This document shows, piece by piece, positions 26,405 to 34,533 of a stretch of DNA of 64,000 nt. The notes under the pieces were generated by a model. It was not told where the DNA came from. It was given only the letters and a program-made list of their open reading frames with translations, and did not search any database. The position numbers were made by a program, and so were the translations under genes. The stretch is from Microbacterium psychrotolerans (GTDB taxonomy: Bacteria > Actinomycetota > Actinomycetes > Actinomycetales > Microbacteriaceae): NCBI RefSeq assembly GCF_031085295.1, contig NZ_JAVFWO010000006.1:62001-126000 (forward strand). The letters are read 5' to 3'. How positions within the stretch are numbered: position 1 is the stretch's first letter; each line of letters starts with the position of its first letter.

Positions 26405-26797
26405 GTGACCACGCAGGACATGCTCGACGAGCGCTACGGCCGTCAGCGATCCCCGGGGCGTCGCTGGGCGATCGCCGCCGGCATCCTCGTCGCGGTCGGT
26501 GTCGTCGCCCTGTTCGGCTGGTTCACGGTGCAGAACGCCCTGGACGCGGTCGACTCCGACACGACGTCGTTCGAGGTCGCCGACGAGCACTCCGTGACGC
26601 TCGGATTCCAGATCACCGCTCCCCCCGGATCGGCGGTCGCCTGCGCGATCGAAGCGCAGGACGAAGAGCACGGAGTGGTCGGCTGGAGGGTGGTCGAGCT
26701 GCCCGCCTCGGAGCTTCATGCCCGGGCCTTCCGCGAGGTCATCCCCACCACCGCGCTGGCGACGACGGGTTTTGTCAACTCCTGCTGGGTGACGTAG
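26405..26797 (+). CDS. DUF4307 membrane protein
   Basis: A 130-residue protein that fits DUF4307: a short N terminus (MLDERYGRQRSPGRRW), one membrane span at about 21-42, and an extracytoplasmic beta-rich domain with a conserved Cys pair (ACAIEAQDEEHGVVGW and NSCWV). Family function is unknown; the gene commonly lies just before greA in actinobacteria, as it does here. The GTG at 26405 has an AGGGAG site. A hairpin terminator follows its stop. Confidence 0.88.
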   Translation: MTTQDMLDERYGRQRSPGRRWAIAAGILVAVGVVALFGWFTVQNALDAVDSDTTSFEVADEHSVTLGFQITAPPGSAVACAIEAQDEEHGVVGWRVVELPASELHARAFREVIPTTALATTGFVNSCWVT

Positions 26798-26821
26798 TCT
26801 GACGGGACATCAGTCGAATCG

Positions 26822-26852
26822 CGCCCTGGCCGTGAGCCAGGGCGTTCGGTTT
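26822..26852 (+). terminator. Intrinsic terminator after the DUF4307 gene
   Basis: CGCCCTGGC at 26822-26830 pairs perfectly with 26836-26844 around a five-base loop and is followed by TTCGGTTT. It lies between the DUF4307 gene and greA, so greA should have its own promoter. Confidence 0.75.
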
Positions 26853-26897
26853 ATGCCCGTGCCGTTCCGCACGCCGGGCCCAACGAAGGAGTCAGCC

Positions 26898-27389
26898 GTG
26901 TCCACCGACGCCCCCGTGACCTTCCTCACCCAGGACGCGTACGACCGCCTGGCCGCCGAGCTCGAGCACCTCTCGACGACCGGCCGCGAGGAGATCGCCA
27001 AGCGCATCGAGGCCGCGCGCGAAGAAGGCGATCTCAAGGAGAACGGCGGCTATCACGCCGCCAAGGACGAGCAGGGCAAGCAGGAGGCCCGCATCCGGAC
27101 TCTCCAGCACCTGCTGAAGACCGCCACAGTGAGCGAGGCTCCGCAGAGCACCGGCGTGGTCGAGCCCGGCACCGTCATCACGGCGATCATCGCCGGCGGT
27201 GAAGAGGTCTTCCTCCTGGGCAACCGCGAGATCGCCGTCGGCTCGGAGCTGGACGTCTACAGCGAGGCCTCGCCGCTGGGCACCGCGATCCTCGGCCGCA
27301 AGGAAGGCGAGAAGACCTCGTACACCGCTCCGAACGGCCGCGAGATCGCCGTCGAGATCGTCAAGGTCGAGACCTACAACGGCCAGTAG
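26898..27389 (+). CDS. greA: Transcription elongation factor GreA
   Basis: A 163-residue GreA. The N-terminal coiled coil (about 10-80) has the acidic tip EEGDLKENGGYHAAKDEQ, which enters the RNA polymerase secondary channel to stimulate transcript cleavage. The C-terminal FKBP-like domain ends with YTAPNGREIAVEIVKVE. The GTG at 26898 has a GAAGGAG site at good spacing. It converges with ilvA. Confidence 0.97.
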   Translation: MSTDAPVTFLTQDAYDRLAAELEHLSTTGREEIAKRIEAAREEGDLKENGGYHAAKDEQGKQEARIRTLQHLLKTATVSEAPQSTGVVEPGTVITAIIAGGEEVFLLGNREIAVGSELDVYSEASPLGTAILGRKEGEKTSYTAPNGREIAVEIVKVETYNGQ

Positions 27390-27401
27390 CAGCCGGCCCC
27401 C

Positions 27402-27420
27402 GCGCGCGCGTCGCGCGCGC
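27402..27420. terminator. GC-alternating hairpin between greA and ilvA
   Basis: GCGCGCGCG and CGCGCGCGC flank a single T, giving an effective stem of about 7-8 bp with a three-base loop. It sits between convergent genes and abuts the ilvA stop. Alternating GC is weak evidence on its own. Confidence 0.35.
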
Positions 27421-28718
27421 TAGTCGGGGACGACCGTCGGCGCGTAGCCGGCATCCTCGAGCACCGAGATGACGTGCGCACGGTGCTCCTCGCCGCGCGT
27501 CTCGACGCTCAGCTGCAGGATGACCTCACTGATCTGCAGCCCCTGCCCGTGCCGGGTGTGCAGCACCTCGATGACGTTCGCGCCGGCGATCGCCAGCAGC
27601 TCCGACACCTGCGCGAGCTGACCGGGCCGATCCGGCAGCGGGATGCGCAGGGTCATGTACCGGCCGGATGCCGCCAGCCCGTGGGCGACGACGCGCTGCA
27701 GCAGCAGCGGGTCGATGTTGCCGCCTGACAGCACCGTCACGGTCGGGCCGCTCGCCACGACCTTGCCCGCGAGGATCGCGGCCACGCCGACGGCGCCCGC
27801 GGGCTCCACGACCTGCTTGGCTCGCTCGAGCAGCACGAGCAGGGCACGGGCGATGTCGTCCTCGGTGACCGTGACCACCTCGTCGACCAGGTCGCGGATG
27901 ATCTCGAACGGCAGGTCGCCCGGCCGCGCGACGGCGATGCCGTCGGCGATGGTGGGCAGCGTGGGGATCTCGAGCGGGTGCCCCGCAGCGAGGGAGGCCG
28001 GGTACGCGGCGGAGTTCGCCGCCTGGACGCCGATGACCCGGATGGTCCGCCCCTCGGCGGCCGCGCGGGCCTTCACGGCGGCGGCGACGCCGGCGATGAG
28101 CCCTCCCCCGCCGATGCCCAGCACGATGGTGTCGAGGTCGGGCAGTTCGTCCATGAGCTCGAGGCCCAGCGTGCCCTGGCCCGCGATGACGTCGTGGTGG
28201 TCGAAGGGGTGGATGAAGACGGCGCCGGTGCGCTCGGCGAACTCGGCGGCCAGCCGCAGCGGCGTCTCGACGGTGGCACCCTCGAGCACGACGTCGGCGC
28301 CGTACCCGCGCGTGGCGAGCAGCTTCGGTACGGGCACGCCGAGCGGCATGAAGATCGTCGCGCGGATGCCGAGCGCCTTGGCGGCGAGCGCCACACCCTG
28401 AGCGTGGTTGCCGGCCGAGGCGGCGACCACGCCGCGAGCGCGCTCCTCCGCCGTCAGCCGCGACAGGCGATACGTCGCACCGCGGATCTTGAACGAGCCG
28501 GTCCGCTGCAGGTTCTCGAGCTTCAGATGGACCGGCACCCCGAGCACGTCGGACAGGTGCTGCGACTCGTCGAGCGGGGTGTGGGCGATGACGCCTTCGA
28601 GCGTGGCCTTCGCATCCTCGAAGTCCGCGAGGGTCGGGACCGCGAACGCCGACGAACCGGCGTCTGCGGCGGCGGCCGCGGGCCGGGCGTGGCCGGCGGG
28701 AGACATGGCGGTGGTCAC
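27420..28718 (-). CDS. ilvA: Threonine ammonia-lyase with C-terminal ACT-type domain
   Basis: A 432-residue PLP enzyme converting threonine to 2-oxobutanoate, the first step toward isoleucine. Lys77 lies in NLQRTGSFKIRGAT; ASAGNHAQGVALAA and the GIGGGGLIAGVA phosphate loop follow. Residues about 345-425 form an ACT-like regulatory domain (RIPLPDRPGQLAQVSELLA), as in the shorter IlvA class. The GTG at 28718 overlaps the stop of the upstream AI-2E-type gene by four bases (GTGA) and has a GAGGAG site, which settles the start over the ATG at 28706. The first 25 residues are Ala/Pro-rich. Confidence 0.95.
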   Translation of the reverse strand: MTTAMSPAGHARPAAAAADAGSSAFAVPTLADFEDAKATLEGVIAHTPLDESQHLSDVLGVPVHLKLENLQRTGSFKIRGATYRLSRLTAEERARGVVAASAGNHAQGVALAAKALGIRATIFMPLGVPVPKLLATRGYGADVVLEGATVETPLRLAAEFAERTGAVFIHPFDHHDVIAGQGTLGLELMDELPDLDTIVLGIGGGGLIAGVAAAVKARAAAEGRTIRVIGVQAANSAAYPASLAAGHPLEIPTLPTIADGIAVARPGDLPFEIIRDLVDEVVTVTEDDIARALLVLLERAKQVVEPAGAVGVAAILAGKVVASGPTVTVLSGGNIDPLLLQRVVAHGLAASGRYMTLRIPLPDRPGQLAQVSELLAIAGANVIEVLHTRHGQGLQISEVILQLSVETRGEEHRAHVISVLEDAGYAPTVVPD

Positions 28719-29920
28719 GAACGGACTCTCCTCTGCCGCGGAACGGTGCTCCAGATGAGGTCGCCGGAGGGTTTGGCCCCGGTCTCCCAGGCACGTTCGG
28801 CGAGATAGACGGCGACGACGTTGACGAAGGCGGCGAGCGGGACGGCGAACAGGGCGCCCGGGATGCCGGCGATCATGGCACCGCCGGCCACGACGAGCAC
28901 CACCGCGAGCGGGTGCACCTTCACGGCGGACCCCATGAGCAGCGGCTGGAGCACGTGGCCCTCGAGCTGCTGCACGCCCAGCACGACGACGAGCATCCAG
29001 AGCGCGATCCACGGACCGTTGTAGACGAGCGCGAGGAACACGGCGACGGCGCCGGTGACGACGGCACCGACGATCGGCACGAACGCGCCGAGGAAGACGA
29101 GCACGGCGACGGGGATCGCGAGCGGGACGCCGAGGAGGGCAGCACCCAGGCCGATGCCGATCGCGTCGATGGTCGCGACCAGCAGCTGCGTGCGGGCGTA
29201 GTTGACGACGGTGACCCAGCCGGCGCGTCCTGCGCCGTCGGCCGCGGGGCGTGCCTTCTTGGGGAACAGCCGCAGCGTCCACCGCCAGATGCCGGCGCCG
29301 TCGGCGAGCAGGCACAGCAGGATGAAGAACGCGAGCACGGCGCCGGTGACGACATGGCCGATCGTGGAACCGATCGCCAGCGCACCCGACCAGAGGAGCT
29401 CGGCCTGCTGCTGGATGAAGACCCAGCCCTGATCGAGCAGATCGTCGATCTGCTCGGGGCTCAGGTGCAGCGGCCCGTCGATGAGGTACTGCCGGAACTG
29501 GTCGATGGCGGCCACCGTGCTGGCCTGCACGGAGTCCCACTGCTGCATGATCTGCCAGACGACGAGCCACAGCAGTCCCGTCACGATCGCGAGGGTGCCG
29601 ACGACCGAGATCACGATGGCGAGCCAGCGAGGCACCCGCCGGCGCAGCATCCACGCGAACGTCGGCCACAGCAGAGCGGTGATGAGGATGGCGATCAGGA
29701 GCGGGATCACCAGCAGCTTCAGCTGGATGACGAGCCAGACGCCGATGCCGATGGCGGCGGCGACGACGATCACGCGCCACGAGTAGGCGGTGGCGATCCG
29801 GAGACCGCGCGGGACCGCCGCGGAGGTCTCGGTGGAGACGACCCGGCTGCGGTCGCGGACGGCATCGAAGAGCGAGGTGCGGGGCCTGTCGTCGGAGCCG
29901 CTCGTACGCCCAGTGCTCAT
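28715..29920 (-). CDS. AI-2E family transporter
   Basis: A 401-residue multi-span membrane protein of the AI-2E (TqsA/YdiK) exporter family. After a 45-residue polar N terminus come pairs of hydrophobic helices (YSWRVIVVAAAIGIGVWLVI, then LLVIPLLIAILITALLWP), a long loop with DQFRQYLIDGPLHLSPEQID, and a C-terminal bundle containing GAFVPIVGAVVTG, with the conserved QQLEGHVLQPLLMG segment. Substrates of most members are unknown. It heads a two-gene operon with ilvA (GTGA overlap), so export of an amino-acid-related product is one possibility; this is inference. Confidence 0.9.
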   Translation of the reverse strand: MSTGRTSGSDDRPRTSLFDAVRDRSRVVSTETSAAVPRGLRIATAYSWRVIVVAAAIGIGVWLVIQLKLLVIPLLIAILITALLWPTFAWMLRRRVPRWLAIVISVVGTLAIVTGLLWLVVWQIMQQWDSVQASTVAAIDQFRQYLIDGPLHLSPEQIDDLLDQGWVFIQQQAELLWSGALAIGSTIGHVVTGAVLAFFILLCLLADGAGIWRWTLRLFPKKARPAADGAGRAGWVTVVNYARTQLLVATIDAIGIGLGAALLGVPLAIPVAVLVFLGAFVPIVGAVVTGAVAVFLALVYNGPWIALWMLVVVLGVQQLEGHVLQPLLMGSAVKVHPLAVVLVVAGGAMIAGIPGALFAVPLAAFVNVVAVYLAERAWETGAKPSGDLIWSTVPRQRRVRS

Positions 29921-29926
29921 TCGCCC

Positions 29927-29932
29927 AGTCTA
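29927..29932 (-). promoter_or_regulatory. -10 element TAGACT, leaderless start of AI-2E transporter gene
   Basis: TAGACT on the minus strand is followed by six bases and the ATG at 29920. Confidence 0.45.
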
Positions 29933-29991
29933 GGCGCGTCGCATTCCGTGACGGTCATGAAGACGGCGGGGCGGATGTCGGAGCCGCTGGC

Positions 29992-29997
29992 TAGGCT
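29992..29997 (+). promoter_or_regulatory. -10 element TAGGCT ahead of first YcaQ-type gene
   Basis: TAGGCT is followed by seven bases and the GTG at 30005. No ribosome-binding site is present. Confidence 0.4.
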
Positions 29998-30004
29998 GAC
30001 GCGG

Positions 30005-31333
30005 GTGAAGTCCTCACTCAGTGCCGCAGAAGCGCGGCGCGTGGCGCTCGCCGCACAGGGGTTCGCGCGTCCTCGCCCCTCGGCCGCAGCGACGCGGCAG
30101 CTGAACGGCGCGCTGGCGCGCATGGCGACGCTGCAGATCGACTCCGTCAACGTCTTCGCCCGGTCGCACTACATGCCGCTGTTCTCGCGCCTCGGCGCGT
30201 ACGACACCGCCGCCCTCGACCGACTGCTGTTCGCTCGGCGCTCGCCGTACGTCGAATACTGGGCGCACATGGCCTCCTTCATCCCCGCCGCCGACTGGGG
30301 ACTGTTCGACTTCCGCATGCAGGCGATGCGCGCCAAGTACGGCGGTGCGGGCAGCTGGTCCGACACCCATCGCGAGATCCTCGACTGGGTGCGCGCCGAG
30401 CTCGCCGACCGCGGTCCGCTGCGTCCGGCGCAGATCGAGCACGACGCCAAGAAGGGCGCTCGCGGCCCGTGGTGGGACTGGGATGTGGTGAAGCAGGCGC
30501 TCGAGCATCTCTGGCTGTTCGGAGAGGTCGCGATCGCCGGCCGCCGCGGGTTCGAGCGTCGCTACGGGCTGGCGGAGCACGTGATCCCGCACGAGGTGCT
30601 CGATGCCCCCGTCCCGCGCGACGACGCCGTGCACGAGCTCGTGCGGCGCGCGGCACAGGCCCATGGTGTGGCGACCGCCGCCGACATCGCGGACTACTGG
30701 CGGATCGCCGACCGTAAGGCCATCACGGCGGCGCTGGACGATCTCACCGATGCCGGTGAGCTGCACCCCGTCACCGTCGAGGGATGGACCACGGGGAGGC
30801 GGCCGGCCAAGGCGTGGCTGCACCGGGAGGCGGTCGTTCCGCGGCGCATCGACGCCACCGCGATCCTCACGCCGTTCGACCCCGTGGTGTGGTTCCGGGA
30901 CCGCGCCGAGCGGCTCTTCGACTTCGAGTACCGCATCGAGATCTACACGCCGGCACCCCAGCGCCGGTTCGGCTACTACTCGCTTCCGGTGCTCATCGAC
31001 GACGACGTCGTCGGCCGCGTCGACCTCAAAGCCGATCGTGCCGCTTCGACGCTGCGCGTCCAGGCGGCCTGGTGGGAGCAGGGACGCCCCGCGGATGCCG
31101 CACCCCGGCTCGCGGAGGAGCTTCGTCTGGCGGCGGCGTGGCAGGGGCTGGAGTCCGTCTCGATCTCGCGCTGGGGCGACGCCGTGGACGACCTCGCACG
31201 CGTGATGCCCGAGGCCGCGCGGCATGATGCAGGCCCCGCCGAGGCCGTCGCTCTCTCACCAGAGGAGCCCGGTGCCGACGAGTCCGCGGAGGCGGAACCC
31301 GGTGCCGAGGCCGTCGAGGAGCTCGCGAGCTGA
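30005..31333 (+). CDS. YcaQ/AlkX-type winged-helix DNA glycosylase
   Basis: A 442-residue protein of the HTH_42 (AlkZ/YcaQ) superfamily, whose members unhook interstrand crosslinks or remove bulky alkylated bases. The catalytic motif Q-x-D is present as Gln44-Ile-Asp46 in ATLQIDSVNVFARSHYMPLF, matching the YcaQ/AlkX subgroup (AlkZ proper has QxQ). Three winged-helix units follow, then an ILTPFDPVVWFRDRAERLFDFEYRIE barrel motif and RRFGYYSLPVLI. An acidic tail of about 35 residues (PGADESAEAEPGAEAVEEL) is unusual. It converges with a second, divergent member of the same family. Confidence 0.9.
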   Translation: MKSSLSAAEARRVALAAQGFARPRPSAAATRQLNGALARMATLQIDSVNVFARSHYMPLFSRLGAYDTAALDRLLFARRSPYVEYWAHMASFIPAADWGLFDFRMQAMRAKYGGAGSWSDTHREILDWVRAELADRGPLRPAQIEHDAKKGARGPWWDWDVVKQALEHLWLFGEVAIAGRRGFERRYGLAEHVIPHEVLDAPVPRDDAVHELVRRAAQAHGVATAADIADYWRIADRKAITAALDDLTDAGELHPVTVEGWTTGRRPAKAWLHREAVVPRRIDATAILTPFDPVVWFRDRAERLFDFEYRIEIYTPAPQRRFGYYSLPVLIDDDVVGRVDLKADRAASTLRVQAAWWEQGRPADAAPRLAEELRLAAAWQGLESVSISRWGDAVDDLARVMPEAARHDAGPAEAVALSPEEPGADESAEAEPGAEAVEELAS

Positions 31334-31340
31334 CGAAGCA

Positions 31341-31368
31341 GCGGCAGGAAGCCGAGCGCAGCTGCCGC
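31341..31368. terminator. Weak hairpin between convergent YcaQ-type genes
   Basis: GCGGCAG at 31341-31347 and CTGCCGC at 31362-31368 can pair around a 14-base loop. The stem is short for a terminator. Confidence 0.3.
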
Positions 31369-31384
31369 GTGCCGGCCTTCGGTC

Positions 31385-32482
31385 TCAGGCGGCGGGGGAA
31401 CCCAGCACGTCGAGCCCGAGCCATCGGGCGAGATCCTGGATCTCGGCATCCACCGCCTGCCGGATCTCGTCGGTGAAGGGCTCGTCCTCGTGCACCGCGT
31501 GCACCCGCAGCACGCCGGCCTTTCGATCGCTCTTGGCGTCGAGCTTGCCGACGAACCGGTCGCCGTGCAGGATCGGCAGTGCGAAGTAGCCCCACCGGCG
31601 CTTGGCCGCGGGCTTGTACATCTCGAGCAGGTACTCGTACCCGAAGATCTCCTCCAGCCGGCGGCGGTCGAACACCAGCCGGTCGAAGGGCGACAGCAGC
31701 GCGGTGCGCGGCGCGAAGCCGGCGAGTCCGTCGAGGGCGTCGGGGTCGACGCGCCACACGCCGTCCGTCCCGTCGACCACGGCCTCTTCACCGATCTCGC
31801 CGACGTCCACCGGCTCCAGCGGCTGCGCGATGCCCTTCGCGCGCGCGATGCCGAGCGAGGTGAGGCGGCGCTCCGCGCGCTCGCGGGCAGCCTCCTCGTC
31901 GGTGAGCGCCACCACGTCGGCCGGGTAGACCCTGTCGGCGACATCGAACAGCCGGCCGGCGGCATCCCTCGACGAGATGGCCACGTCGCCGCACATCACG
32001 AGGATCTCGAGGAGCTGCATCGAGTTGCGGTTGTTCGTCCACCCCGACGAGCGCCACGAGACCTGGGCCGCGTCGGGGATGTCGGCGGCCCGCAGCGGCC
32101 CCTCGGCGCGCAGCCGGGTCAGGACCTCACGCCGGAACACGTCGTTGGCGGCCAGCCACTCCCGCGCCTGCGCCGAGTGCGGCCGGTGCCGCATCTCGGG
32201 CAGCAGCAGCGGAAGGTCGGTCATCGCCCGGTAGAAGCCGCCCCACTCGAACACGGCGCGGTCCTCTTCGACCAGGCGTGCCAAGTCCGCCGGCTGGTAC
32301 GGCCAGCCGAGTCGACTCCACAGGATCAGGTCGGCGCTGGGCGCGATCGCCGCCGTCGGCTCGATGTTCACGATGGTGAGCGCGTCGATGGTCTCAACGA
32401 TGCCGGCCGGCCGCTCAGCCGTCAGGAGCTGCCCGCGCACCGCGATGCGGCGCGCCTCCTCACGCGTCAGCCGGAGAGTCAC
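31385..32482 (-). CDS. YcaQ-type HTH_42 protein with altered catalytic motif
   Basis: A 365-residue paralogue of the gene facing it. The family frame is kept (LTREEARRIAVRGQLL, SRLGWPYQPADLARLV, LLSPFDRLVFDRRRLEEIFGYEYLLEM, KRRWGYFALPIL). The position of the Q-x-D motif reads Asn39-Ile-Glu41 in the stretch ALTIVNIEPTAAIAPSA, aligned without gaps to the neighbour over 25 residues. Both catalytic residues are thus replaced, conservatively. It may act on another lesion, be much slower, or only bind DNA. The GTG at 32482 has TAGCGT six bases upstream. Confidence 0.88.
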   Translation of the reverse strand: MTLRLTREEARRIAVRGQLLTAERPAGIVETIDALTIVNIEPTAAIAPSADLILWSRLGWPYQPADLARLVEEDRAVFEWGGFYRAMTDLPLLLPEMRHRPHSAQAREWLAANDVFRREVLTRLRAEGPLRAADIPDAAQVSWRSSGWTNNRNSMQLLEILVMCGDVAISSRDAAGRLFDVADRVYPADVVALTDEEAARERAERRLTSLGIARAKGIAQPLEPVDVGEIGEEAVVDGTDGVWRVDPDALDGLAGFAPRTALLSPFDRLVFDRRRLEEIFGYEYLLEMYKPAAKRRWGYFALPILHGDRFVGKLDAKSDRKAGVLRVHAVHEDEPFTDEIRQAVDAEIQDLARWLGLDVLGSPAA

Positions 32483-32488
32483 GCCCCG

Positions 32489-32494
32489 ACGCTA
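32489..32494 (-). promoter_or_regulatory. -10 element TAGCGT, leaderless start of second YcaQ-type gene
   Basis: TAGCGT on the minus strand is followed by six bases and the GTG at 32482. Confidence 0.45.
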
Positions 32495-32569
32495 CCGCCG
32501 GGCGGGGACATCCGGTGCGTTCGGGAAGACCTCGAAACGCCCGCCGGCCCTCGCTCGCTCCGAGTCACG

Positions 32570-33136
32570 TCAGAACTGCACGCGCGGCGGCTCGGAGATC
32601 GCCGCGCCGTCGATCACCTCGAAGAACTCGCGCTCGTGGAAGCCCAGGTTGCGGGCGAACATGTTGTTCGGGAACACCTTGATCTTGGTGTTCAGCTCTC
32701 GAACGCCGCCGTTGTAGAAGCGGCGCGAGGCCTGGATCTTGTCCTCGGTGTCAACGATGGACTGCTGCAGCTGGAGGAAGTTCTGGCTCGCCTGCAGCTG
32801 CGGATACGCCTCCGCGACGGCGAACAGGGACTTCAGCGCCTGCTGCATGCGTCCTTCTGCGGCGCCCGCCTCGGCGGGTCCGGTCGCCGACAGAGTGTCG
32901 GCGCGCGCCTGTGTCACGCGCTCGAAGACGGCCTTCTCGTGCGTGGCGTATCCCTTGACGGCCTCGATGAGGTTCGGCAGCAGGTCCGCTCGACGCTTGA
33001 GCTGGACCGTGATGTCGCTCCACGCCTCATCGACGCGCACGTTCAACTGGACGAGCGAGTTGTATGTCGCCCAGAGATAGATGCCGACGATGACGGCGAG
33101 CGCCACCACGATAAGGACTGGGATCAGCCATTCCAT
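32570..33136 (-). CDS. lemA: LemA family protein
   Basis: A 188-residue LemA protein: one N-terminal membrane span (about 3-24), then an all-helical domain starting with YNSLVQLNVRVDEAWSDI, with RRADLLPNLIEAVKGYA and the hallmark FYNGGVRELNTKI and FPNNMFARNLGF motifs. The bulk probably sits outside the membrane. The family is widespread and its role is unclear. The usual TPM-domain partner gene is not adjacent. The ATG at 33136 has a GGAG site 13 bases upstream. Confidence 0.95.
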   Translation of the reverse strand: MEWLIPVLIVVALAVIVGIYLWATYNSLVQLNVRVDEAWSDITVQLKRRADLLPNLIEAVKGYATHEKAVFERVTQARADTLSATGPAEAGAAEGRMQQALKSLFAVAEAYPQLQASQNFLQLQQSIVDTEDKIQASRRFYNGGVRELNTKIKVFPNNMFARNLGFHEREFFEVIDGAAISEPPRVQF

Positions 33137-33219
33137 GTGCCGAGGCTCCGTTCCGTAGTGACCTCATCCTACCGACGCGGGCCCTCGCGGCATGAGGCCG
33201 ATCCCTGTACTCTCAGCCG

Positions 33220-34533
33220 TTACCCACCGAGGACGCGATCCAGATAGGGGTTTCGGAACAGCCGCCCGGGGTCGAGGCGATCACGGAGGGCGACGAAGTC
33301 GTCGAAGCGCGGATACCGCTCGCGGAACGTCTCCGCGCCGAGTGTGTGCATCTTGCCCCAGTGCGGTCGCCCGTCGAAGCCGAGCATGATCTCCTCGACC
33401 GCCTCGAAGTACTCCGTCGGGTCCTCGCGCCAGTACCTGTGCACCGCGATGTAACCCGAGGCGCGACCGTGGGCCGTCGACATCCAGCGGTCGTCCGCCG
33501 CGGCGAAGCGGACTTCCACCGGGAAGCCGATGCGCCATCCCCGGTCATCGACCAGCGTCCGGAGCGCCTCGAAGGCCGGGCGCACGTTCGCCGCCGGCAG
33601 GGCGTACTCCATCTCGCGGAACCGCACCGACCTGCTGGTCGCGAACACGCGGGCGGAGGCATCCGTGAACTCCCTGTCGCCCCACACCTTCGCCGAGACG
33701 CGATTGATGGTGGGCACGAGTGCGGGGATCGCCCGGCCCGTCGAGCACGCCACCTGGTGCAGGCCGCTTCCGACGAGCGTGTCGTCGATCCACTTGCCCA
33801 CGGGCGAGAGCGGGTGCCGCGGTGCGCCGTCGGGCAGACGCGTGTTGGTCTTCGTCATCGCGCGATCGGTGTGCGGGAACCAGTAGAACTCGAAGTGGTC
33901 GGCGGCCGCGACGCGGTCGTCGAGCATCGTCAGCACGTCGTCGAGCGGCTCAGGCTGCTCCACCGCATGCAGCACGTAGGCCGGGACGCATTGCAGCGTG
34001 ACATCGACGAGGATGCCGAGCGCGCCGAGACCGAGAGCGACGGCGGGGACCAGCTCGGGGTTCTCGTCCTCGTTCACGGTCAGCAGCTCGCCGGAGGCCG
34101 TGACCAGCGTCGCGCCGACAACCTGCGCCGCGATGCCGCCGAAGCGAGCGCCCGTACCGTGCGTGCCGGTGGAGATCGCTCCCGCGATCGACTGGCGGTC
34201 GATGTCGCCGAGATTCTCCATCGCGAGGCCGAAGGGGGCCAGGAGCGCGGGGATCCGGTGCAGGCGCGTGCCGGCGAGCAGGGTCACCCGGCCGCGATCG
34301 GCATCGACGGACACGAGGCCGCTGAGATCACGGAGCTCGAGGAGCGCACCCGGTGCCACGGCGATGCCGGTGAAGCTGTGCCCCGCGCCCACCGCCTTGA
34401 CGGGGATGTGCTGGGCCGCCGCGGCGACGACCGCTCGCTGCACGGCCGCGACCGTCGGGGGGAACTCCAGGCGCTGCGGTCGCACCGACTCCGTCCGCGC
34501 CCAGTTGCGCCAGACGCCGCCGGGGCGGGTCAT
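33220..34533 (-). CDS. FAD-linked oxidase, D-arabinono-1,4-lactone oxidase family
   Basis: A 437-residue aldonolactone oxidoreductase-type flavoprotein. The FAD domain has VKAVGAGHSFTGIAVA and the AGAISTGTHGTGARFGG pyrophosphate loop. The C-terminal ALO domain has the diagnostic HWGK motif (PHWGKMHTL) and ends RLFRNPYLDRVLG. Relatives oxidise sugar lactones or alditols. The Gly/Ala-rich GxGHS motif matches the family's FAD-proximal His. The ATG at 34533 overlaps the stop of the upstream PLP gene (ATGA at 34530-34533), so the two are co-translated, which pairs an FAD oxidase with an amino-acid enzyme. Confidence 0.9.
   Translation of the reverse strand: MTRPGGVWRNWARTESVRPQRLEFPPTVAAVQRAVVAAAAQHIPVKAVGAGHSFTGIAVAPGALLELRDLSGLVSVDADRGRVTLLAGTRLHRIPALLAPFGLAMENLGDIDRQSIAGAISTGTHGTGARFGGIAAQVVGATLVTASGELLTVNEDENPELVPAVALGLGALGILVDVTLQCVPAYVLHAVEQPEPLDDVLTMLDDRVAAADHFEFYWFPHTDRAMTKTNTRLPDGAPRHPLSPVGKWIDDTLVGSGLHQVACSTGRAIPALVPTINRVSAKVWGDREFTDASARVFATSRSVRFREMEYALPAANVRPAFEALRTLVDDRGWRIGFPVEVRFAAADDRWMSTAHGRASGYIAVHRYWREDPTEYFEAVEEIMLGFDGRPHWGKMHTLGAETFRERYPRFDDFVALRDRLDPGRLFRNPYLDRVLGG

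Noticed and set aside
28913..30004. Long plus-strand extension ahead of the YcaQ-type gene
   Set aside because: It is antisense to the AI-2E transporter gene and biased in composition; the family domain begins at the GTG at 30005.
33207..33215. TGTACTCTC as a second copy of the mazG palindromic element
   Set aside because: Only nine bases match and no inverted mate is nearby, so it is not counted as a copy.
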